Under the pieces are notes generated by a model, which saw nothing but the letters and a program-made list of their open reading frames with translations, had not been told where the DNA came from and did no database searches. From positions 1 through 7,390 of the forward strand of contig CANEHP010000110.1 of assembly GCA_947427325.1 (NCBI GenBank): a stretch of 7,390 bases of DNA, in the 5' to 3' direction. The DNA comes from an uncultured Clostridia bacterium. Lineage in GTDB: Bacteria > Bacillota > Clostridia > Oscillospirales > Ruminococcaceae. A program made the translations under genes and the position numbers. Shown one piece after another: positions 1 to 4,958 of this stretch. Positions within the stretch are counted from its first letter, which is position 1. Each line of letters begins with the position of its first letter.

Positions 1-26
1 TTTTTTATTTAATTTCAAATACCCCC

Positions 27-55
27 TTGACAAATCCCGAAACAAAGTGTAAAAT
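27..55 (+). promoter_or_regulatory. Sigma-A-type promoter of the GntR/ABC operon
   Basis: The -35 box TTGACA (27-32) is a perfect consensus match. After exactly 17 bases comes TAAAAT (50-55), five of six bases matching the -10 consensus. Transcription should begin near 61-63, giving a leader of roughly 67 bases before the GntR start codon. The surrounding DNA is AT-rich. No other comparable promoter lies ahead of the first gene, so this is probably the main promoter of the cluster. The position is read from sequence; activity is inferred. Confidence 0.85.
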
Positions 56-67
56 AAAATTAACATA

Positions 68-92
68 ACTGTACTAATTCAAATAAGACAGT
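68..92. promoter_or_regulatory. Candidate operator for the GntR/YtrA-type repressor (25-bp imperfect palindrome)
   Basis: The 25 bases are centred on position 80, and 9 of 12 symmetric base pairs are complementary. The outer arms ACTGT (68-72) and ACAGT (88-92) are perfect. The site begins just after the predicted transcription start, where a bound dimer would block initiation or early elongation. From memory, the Bacillus subtilis YtrA site is an AGTGTA-N13-TACACT inverted repeat, also 25 bp; here the layout is ACTGTA-N13-GACAGT. The symmetry is seen in the sequence; binding by the adjacent regulator is inferred. Confidence 0.5.
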
Positions 93-128
93 AAGAACCG
101 TTTGTAAAATTATTCAAAAGGGGAACAA

Positions 129-497
129 ATGATTACAGTAGACTACAAGGATAAACGCCCTATATACGTTCAGCTGGTGGATAATATAAGCACAATGGCG
201 CTGTCGGGAGAGCTTAAGCCCTTTGAACAGCTTCCGTCGGTGCGCCAGCTGGCGGTTTCCATGGGCATAAATCCCAATACCATTGCAAGAGCGTACGGAG
301 AGCTTGAACGCAAGGGCGTAATATACAGCGTTGCGGGAAAAGGCTCTTTTATCAGCAACGACTTGTCCGTTTTTGCGGAGGAAAAAATCAAAAAGGTAGA
401 GGAAAAGCTGCGGGTGGGCATCAGTGAAGCCAAAAACAGCGGAGTTTCCAAGGAAAGACTTATAGTAATAGTGGGTGAAGAATATGATAGAGATTAA
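129..497 (+). CDS. GntR-family transcriptional regulator, YtrA subfamily
   Basis: This 122-residue DNA-binding protein probably represses its own operon. Residues about 10-78 form the GntR winged helix-turn-helix: LPSVRQLA (35-42), the recognition-helix region from N48 to G63 (NPNTIARAYGELERKG), and the wing GKGSFIS (70-76). Only about 45 residues follow, a charged helical tail, so the large ligand-binding domain of FadR- or HutC-type regulators is missing. That short tail is the hallmark of the YtrA subfamily, where it mediates dimerisation. The length is normal for the subfamily. The ATG at 129 is preceded by AAAAGGGG (116-123), five bases upstream, a good ribosome site. The gene overlaps the ABC ATPase gene by 14 bases, indicating co-transcription and probable translational coupling. 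In Bacillus, YtrA loses repression in response to lipid II-directed antibiotics; the signal here is unknown. Confidence 0.93.
   Translation: MITVDYKDKRPIYVQLVDNISTMALSGELKPFEQLPSVRQLAVSMGINPNTIARAYGELERKGVIYSVAGKGSFISNDLSVFAEEKIKKVEEKLRVGISEAKNSGVSKERLIVIVGEEYDRD
474..478 (+). promoter_or_regulatory. Ribosome binding site that decides the ABC ATPase start
   Basis: GGTGA (474-478) is part of the AGGAGGTGA Shine-Dalgarno consensus and lies five bases ahead of ATG 484. An alternative in-frame GTG at 475 would fall inside this site and has no equivalent ribosome site of its own. ATG 484 also gives the compact N-terminus (MIEINGVNKFF) usual for ABC ATPases. The site lies within the last codons of the GntR gene. 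Confidence 0.6.
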
Positions 498-1404
498 CGG
501 AGTTAACAAGTTTTTTTCGGAATCGGGAGTTTTATCCCTTGACAATGTTTCCATGACCATACCCAACAACAGCATTGTGGGACTTATCGGCATTAACGGA
601 GCGGGAAAGTCCACCCTGCTGCGTATTCTTGCGGGTATCTACAAGCAGGATACGGGAACCGTATCCGTTGACGGCGAAAGAGTCTATGAAAACAACAACG
701 CAAAATCCAAAATCGCCTATATAAGCGACGATCAGTACTATAATCCCGGTATGACCATGCGCAAGCTGGCTTCCATCCATGCGTCCCTCAGGGAAGGCTT
801 TTCATGGGAAAAGTTCAGAGATTTGGCGGGGCGCTTCGGGCTTGACGTAAACAAAAGGCTTTCGGGCTTTTCAAAGGGCATGAGAAGACAAAGCGATATA
901 GTTATCGCTCTTTCCTACGGTGCAAAATATCTCCTTTGCGACGAAACCTTCGACGGACTCGACCCTATCACGAGAGAGCTTACCAAAAAAATATTTATGC
1001 AGGAAATGACGGACAACAACGCCACTATCCTTATGTCCTCCCACAATCTTAGGGAAATGGAGGATATCTGCGACAGAATACTGCTGATAGACAAAGGAAA
1101 GCTGGTGTTAAGCGCGGATATCGACGATATGAGGGGTATGGTCAATAAGTATCAGCTTGTTTTTGAAAGGGACGGCGACAATATCCCCCTTGACGGTCTT
1201 AATGTTTCCGCCCTTAATAACAGCGGCAAAATGATAACCTTTATCGCCGACGGCGACAGCGGGGAGATCGAGGCGCAGGTACGCCGCCTTGCCGCCGAAA
1301 AGGGCAGCGAGGTAATTTATATCGAGGCAGTGCCCTTAAGCCTTGAGGAAATATTTATGTACAAGCTGAAAAAAAGCGATATCGCCGATCGGGAGGTCAT
1401 CTGA
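484..1404 (+). CDS. ABC transporter ATP-binding protein (YtrB/BcrA-like)
   Basis: This 306-residue cytoplasmic ATPase should power the membrane permeases encoded downstream. The nucleotide-binding domain spans about residues 1-215: Walker A GINGAGKS (36-43), Q-loop Q84, a degenerate signature FSKGM (129-133) replacing LSGGQ, Walker B LLCDE (150-154) with catalytic E154, D-loop GLD (158-160) and switch histidine H187. The usual DEP of Walker B reads DET (T155). I recall DET/DEA variants with FSKGM- or YSKGM-type signatures among clostridial relatives, so the enzyme is probably active. A C-terminal domain of about 85 residues ends in PLSLEEIFMYKL, typical of this exporter group. A GTG at 475 could add three residues, but ATG 484 has the better ribosome site. 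The gene overlaps the upstream regulator by 14 bases, and its TGA shares one base with the next ATG. The substrate is unknown; a role in envelope stress or antibiotic response is inferred from the YtrA neighbour. Confidence 0.93.
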   Translation: MIEINGVNKFFSESGVLSLDNVSMTIPNNSIVGLIGINGAGKSTLLRILAGIYKQDTGTVSVDGERVYENNNAKSKIAYISDDQYYNPGMTMRKLASIHASLREGFSWEKFRDLAGRFGLDVNKRLSGFSKGMRRQSDIVIALSYGAKYLLCDETFDGLDPITRELTKKIFMQEMTDNNATILMSSHNLREMEDICDRILLIDKGKLVLSADIDDMRGMVNKYQLVFERDGDNIPLDGLNVSALNNSGKMITFIADGDSGEIEAQVRRLAAEKGSEVIYIEAVPLSLEEIFMYKLKKSDIADREVI

Positions 1405-2945
1405 TGAAGGAGCTTCAAAAAACCTTAAGGGTAACACTGTTCGGCATAAAAAACAGCAAGGTGTTTTTTATCCTTATGCTGCTTTTGTGCTGCATTATAG
1501 TCCCCACCTTTGTATACCTTGGGATAAACAAGGCGCACCCGATGCTTCAGGCTGAAGAAATGTCCGGCATGGGAGCGGCTGTGGCTTATGCGGGCGGATT
1601 ATTTGCGCCCATTATGCTTTTCTCGTTTCTCCATAACCGTACCGAGCAGGATTTTTACAGCGCTATGCCCGTTAAAAGGATACAGTATTTTATTGGCTAT
1701 GTTCTGTCGGGATTTCTGATGTTTATCATACCCTACACGCTTATGTATGTGGTCTGCGGCTTTATGCCCTGCGACGGAATTTGGCAGGGCTGGTTAATGC
1801 CTGTGGGAATGTATTTTGTGCTGTTCTGCTCCCTTACCCTCTGTATGATGTTCTGCACCTCGAGAGCGGGAGCGGCGGTAACCTTTGTTTTAAGGAACGG
1901 ACTTGCCGCTTCGATGGTAATTCTGCCCTTTATGCTGGCTAACTTAGACTCTCGGGCTTACTTTGACTTTTTATCGGATAAGATACTTATGCTCACTCCC
2001 CTGGGAACAGGCGTAGGTCTTTTTCGGGATTATGAGCATATTCTGCCCGTACAGCTGGTCATAGCCCTGGGGGAGCTTATTCTTTCCTACTTCCTTTTTA
2101 TCGGAAGAAAAAACGAGGTGAGTCTCGCCCTCGCCTTTCCCAAAACAAGATATTTTTATCAGTATGCGGTAATGACGGTGGCGGCTCTTTATATAACGGC
2201 TTTATTTATGTCCATGTTCGGCTTTGGCTACGATTATTATGAATGGTCCTATATAGTATTCTTTTCCGTTGTCTGCACCTTTATGGTTTTTATCGTGCTT
2301 AATATAATTTTAGAGAAAAATTCAAAGGCCGCCTTCCATAAGCTGTACCACTTTTTTATTTTCGTTGCGGGCTTTGCCATAATCACCACTTCTACGGTAA
2401 GCCTGCTTATATCCCTTGTACCCTACAGCATACTTCCGCTTTATCCCAAATTTGCGGTAGTGAAGATTTACAATGTTGAAAAGAATTACGATCAGGAAGG
2501 ACCCTACCGCAATTACATCAACATCATAATATATTCAAACGAAAATGATTACAGCGATGATCGGATGAGATATCATGCCGATTATGATAAAAGCTTTATC
2601 GTTACCGACGCCGGAAAGCTTAATGCGCTGGCGAAGCTGGCACAGAACTCGTCTCGCAATTATAACAGCCACCATTCATACAAAAACCTGTCCCTTTTGC
2701 CCTCTCATTCACAATGGCAAAGCACGGTCCTTAGCTTTGACGATCAAGTACCCGAAGAGCTTAAGGCGGTGGAGATCACCTTTTATAACACTAAGATAAG
2801 CTTTGCCGAGGACATTACCGAAAAAGCTCTGGAAGATCTTACCTCCCAGCCTTACCTTTCGGGTACTTACAGGCAGAGCACAAGATACGGCTTCGGCATA
2901 GGAGAGGAATATATTGCGGGCTTTACGGATATCGCCGTAAAATGA
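1404..2945 (+). CDS. ABC transporter permease with extracytoplasmic C-terminal domain (first paralogue)
   Basis: This 513-residue integral membrane protein is the likely partner of the preceding ATPase. I see about nine hydrophobic segments (roughly residues 20-41, 57-76, 95-119, 130-150, 155-180, 213-233, 253-273, 281-303 and 315-340). Basic loops such as HNRTEQDFYSAMPVKR (77-92), GRKNE (234-238) and EKNSKAAFHK (304-313) fit the cytoplasmic side. This places the N-terminus inside and the soluble tail (about 342-513) outside. The motif DFYSAMPVKRxQYF is also in the second permease and resembles the 'hSLPhKR' motif of clostridial ABC-2-type permeases that accompany YtrA regulators. The tail is rich in Tyr, Asn and Ser; it may correspond to the DUF6449-type domain of such permeases, but I cannot confirm this without a profile search. 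The ATG overlaps the ATPase TGA by one base (ATGA-type junction), with GGGAGG at 1391-1396 as ribosome site. The transported substrate is unknown. Confidence 0.85.
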   Translation: MKELQKTLRVTLFGIKNSKVFFILMLLLCCIIVPTFVYLGINKAHPMLQAEEMSGMGAAVAYAGGLFAPIMLFSFLHNRTEQDFYSAMPVKRIQYFIGYVLSGFLMFIIPYTLMYVVCGFMPCDGIWQGWLMPVGMYFVLFCSLTLCMMFCTSRAGAAVTFVLRNGLAASMVILPFMLANLDSRAYFDFLSDKILMLTPLGTGVGLFRDYEHILPVQLVIALGELILSYFLFIGRKNEVSLALAFPKTRYFYQYAVMTVAALYITALFMSMFGFGYDYYEWSYIVFFSVVCTFMVFIVLNIILEKNSKAAFHKLYHFFIFVAGFAIITTSTVSLLISLVPYSILPLYPKFAVVKIYNVEKNYDQEGPYRNYINIIIYSNENDYSDDRMRYHADYDKSFIVTDAGKLNALAKLAQNSSRNYNSHHSYKNLSLLPSHSQWQSTVLSFDDQVPEELKAVEITFYNTKISFAEDITEKALEDLTSQPYLSGTYRQSTRYGFGIGEEYIAGFTDIAVK

Positions 2946-2992
2946 CGGCTTATGCTAATCCTCGTCTATAAACAGACAAAGATTTGCTGGGA

Positions 2993-3037
2993 TGATTTTC
3001 GCGGGACAAGGACGACAACGCAGTATTGCGAAAATCA
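2993..3037. repeat. Intergenic inverted repeat / possible dispersed element or attenuator
   Basis: A perfect 10-bp inverted repeat (TGATTTTCGC at 2993-3002, GCGAAAATCA at 3028-3037) encloses a 25-base loop. Inside is an alternative small hairpin CGCA-GTAT-TGCG (3019-3030) that competes for the right arm. A second, weaker complementarity links AGACAAA (2974-2980) with TTTGTCT (3095-3101). The gap it sits in, 2946-3137, is 192 bp, whereas other junctions here are overlaps or a 36-bp gap, suggesting an insertion between two paralogous genes. A T-rich stretch (3050-3060) begins 13 bases after the stem, too far for a standard intrinsic terminator. No convincing promoter was seen in this gap. The inverted repeat is seen; mobility and regulation are inferred. 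Confidence 0.5.
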
Positions 3038-3125
3038 AACCGCAAGGATTGTTTATTTTTAGTTGAGAATTAGTGTTATCGTCTGATTTTTCGGTTTGTC
3101 TTTTCAGCCTATTTTGTCGGTCTAT

Positions 3126-3131
3126 AAGGAG
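3126..3131 (+). promoter_or_regulatory. Strong ribosome binding site of the second permease
   Basis: AAGGAG (3126-3131) lies six bases before ATG 3138. It confirms the start and shows that this gene, unlike its two upstream neighbours, does not rely on overlap with a preceding reading frame for translation. Confidence 0.75.
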
Positions 3132-3137
3132 ATATAA

Positions 3138-4919
3138 ATGAGCTATACAAAAAAACTGTTTGGAATAACCAAATTCGGCATAGAAAACAACTATGTTCTT
3201 ATCGGAATAATACTGCTTATAAGCTGCCTGCTTATGCCCGCTCTTACAATTTTGAGCATAATGGATAACAGAAGATATATGGACGATACCGACGCACAGG
3301 CCATTGTCCGCATTTACGGCGCAGCACTTGCATATTTTGAGGGCTTTGCGCTTCCTTTGGGACTGTTTTCCTACGTCCACAAGCGCAGACAGTGCGATTT
3401 TTACAACTCTATGCCCGTTCGCCGCAGTCAGTATTTTTGGGGCTATGTTCTTACCGGAATCATTGTGTTTCTTATGTCCTTCGGCTGGATGAGCCTTGCC
3501 CACTTTGTTATTACGGGATTCAGAAATATCCTGCCCTGCCTGCTGCAGCCCGTGGCGGCGTTTCTTGTGATATACTGCTCCATGATATTGGCGGTGTGCT
3601 TTTCAGGCTCGGTGATGTCAACAATAGTCACATTTACCGTGCGCAACGCCGTTGTTATTTCCGTTATACTGCTGCCAATACTAATTTCGGGAGCGGATAT
3701 GGATCCTTATATGGAGCTTCTCGGGAAAAAAATATGCGTCCTTACCCCCGTTACCGCAATAGGCGCATGGATCGAAGAGTGGTACGACGTAATGCTGCTT
3801 CAGCTCCCCGTAGCGGCTGTGGAGCTTACGGCTGCCTTTTTCCTCCACGGTCACCGCAAAAGCGAAACCACCGCAGCCATAGCCTTTCCGAGATCCCGCT
3901 ACCCTTTTCAGTACATTGTTATGCTTATGACCGCGCTTTTGACCGACGCACTGTTAAGCTTTATAATGCTGTACAATTACGGCGGCGGACTTGATGAAGA
4001 TACGATAATGGGTTTTGCGAGAAATGATTTTTATATGTTTATTTTTCTCACAGCCATAATTATCCTTGTTGCGTTTATAATATTAAATATTATTTTGGAA
4101 CGCTCGGGAAAAGCGGCGTTTTCAAAAATCAGGCATTTCTTTATATTTTCCGCCTGCTACGGTCTGATACTGTTTATTCTCTTTAATTATATCGCTCCGA
4201 ATATTCCTTACAGCGTCCTTCCCTTTAAGCCGGACTGCGCCATAATCTGCGTAAGGGAATATACAATAACAAAAGAAAAAAACGATTATGATCATGAATA
4301 TGAAGATGAAAACGAAGAAATATCCCACAGGGAGCAAGAGAGCTATGCCGTTAATGAATCAGCTTATGTAAAGGAGGCGTACTGCGTCGCCGATAAAAAG
4401 CTGCTGAAGGAGCTTGTGGATCTGGTTCAGTCAAGAAAAGAACCGGAGGACGATCTGTTTAACTCCTCCCTCTCTCCCTATGGTTATCCCTATGTTAACA
4501 GCAAGGAGGACCTGGATTCCGTCAAAAAGTATGACGTGTATTTTCTGAAGGGAAATATCCCCTATATACAGGAGGGAATGTCAATATTCAATTTTGACGA
4601 TTTTGACTATATATACGGCGGCAAGCGTACCCTGCGCTACTGCTATACCATGAAAAACAACCCCGTTATGGATCGGTTTAAGGAAATAAGGCTTGACACA
4701 AAGGGCTTACAGTTAAACACATTTTCATTTACCGTTGTTTTATCTCCCGACGGCGGTAAAATGCCCGAGGCTACACAGGTCAGCGCTTCCGAAATATATC
4801 CGCCCTACGGGGACATAACGTGGGAACCCTTCGAAACGCTGCCCGAAACCTCGGCTATAGCCGTTGGAGCTGTGGAAATCACGCCCGTAACCGAATCGCC
4901 GCTAAATCTTATCGGCTAA
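3138..4919 (+). CDS. ABC transporter permease with long extracytoplasmic C-terminal domain (second paralogue)
   Basis: This 593-residue membrane protein is homologous to the upstream permease and is probably its heterodimer partner under one shared ATPase. About nine hydrophobic segments appear at similar spacing (roughly 18-41, 62-80, 99-124, 131-155, 163-185, 216-236, 257-277, 298-320 and 332-352). Shared landmarks are DFYNSMPVRRSQYFWGYVL (87-105), IILNIILERSGKAAF (314-328), RHFFIFSA (332-339) and PYSVLP (357-362). The predicted external tail (about 355-593) is some 70 residues longer than in the paralogue. It carries an acidic stretch (383-401, 10 of 19 residues Asp or Glu) and then diverges strongly. 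A soluble extracytoplasmic domain fits a sensing, substrate-handling or envelope-contact role, but function is not established. It lies 192 bp after the first permease and may be read from the operon promoter. No terminator is seen after its stop. Confidence 0.85.
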   Translation: MSYTKKLFGITKFGIENNYVLIGIILLISCLLMPALTILSIMDNRRYMDDTDAQAIVRIYGAALAYFEGFALPLGLFSYVHKRRQCDFYNSMPVRRSQYFWGYVLTGIIVFLMSFGWMSLAHFVITGFRNILPCLLQPVAAFLVIYCSMILAVCFSGSVMSTIVTFTVRNAVVISVILLPILISGADMDPYMELLGKKICVLTPVTAIGAWIEEWYDVMLLQLPVAAVELTAAFFLHGHRKSETTAAIAFPRSRYPFQYIVMLMTALLTDALLSFIMLYNYGGGLDEDTIMGFARNDFYMFIFLTAIIILVAFIILNIILERSGKAAFSKIRHFFIFSACYGLILFILFNYIAPNIPYSVLPFKPDCAIICVREYTITKEKNDYDHEYEDENEEISHREQESYAVNESAYVKEAYCVADKKLLKELVDLVQSRKEPEDDLFNSSLSPYGYPYVNSKEDLDSVKKYDVYFLKGNIPYIQEGMSIFNFDDFDYIYGGKRTLRYCYTMKNNPVMDRFKEIRLDTKGLQLNTFSFTVVLSPDGGKMPEATQVSASEIYPPYGDITWEPFETLPETSAIAVGAVEITPVTESPLNLIG

Positions 4920-4940
4920 AGCAAAAAGAGATAAACCGAA

Positions 4941-4958
4941 AAGGAAATATTAAAATTG
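4941..4958 (+). promoter_or_regulatory. Ribosome site and TTG start of the P-type ATPase
   Basis: AAGGAAA (4941-4947) lies upstream of TTG 4956, with ten bases between GGA and the start codon. An in-frame TAA at 4932-4934 rules out any start further upstream, and no ATG or GTG lies between. Starting at the first internal Met or Val codon would remove the conserved N-terminal GLTxxEVxxR segment, so TTG is the best start. A TTG with a long spacer predicts modest translation. Confidence 0.65.

Noticed and set aside
1..10. T-rich run at the left edge as the tail of an upstream terminator
   Set aside because: The stem that would be needed lies outside the window, so it cannot be supported.
48..110. 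Direct repeat TGTAAAAT (48-55 and 103-110) in the leader
   Set aside because: Eight AT-rich bases can recur by chance in an AT-rich leader, and the first copy overlaps the -10 box.
2993..3060. Intrinsic terminator between the two permeases
   Set aside because: The stem is AT-rich with a 25-base loop, and the T-rich run starts 13 bases after it, so it does not fit a standard Rho-independent terminator.
2955..3503. Minus-strand open frame of 182 codons covering the intergenic gap and the 5' part of the second permease
   Set aside because: Most of it is antisense to a clear membrane-protein gene. It has no recognisable domain, and its last residues simply read through the hairpin element.
3392..3994. 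Plus-strand open frame of 200 codons in another frame of the second permease
   Set aside because: The Arg- and Cys-rich translation without domains is typical of an out-of-frame reading; the permease frame is conserved with its paralogue.
4370..4377. Strong internal Shine-Dalgarno-like AAAGGAGG inside the second permease
   Set aside because: No ATG, GTG or TTG beginning a long frame lies five to ten bases downstream; it encodes part of Val-Lys-Glu-Ala.
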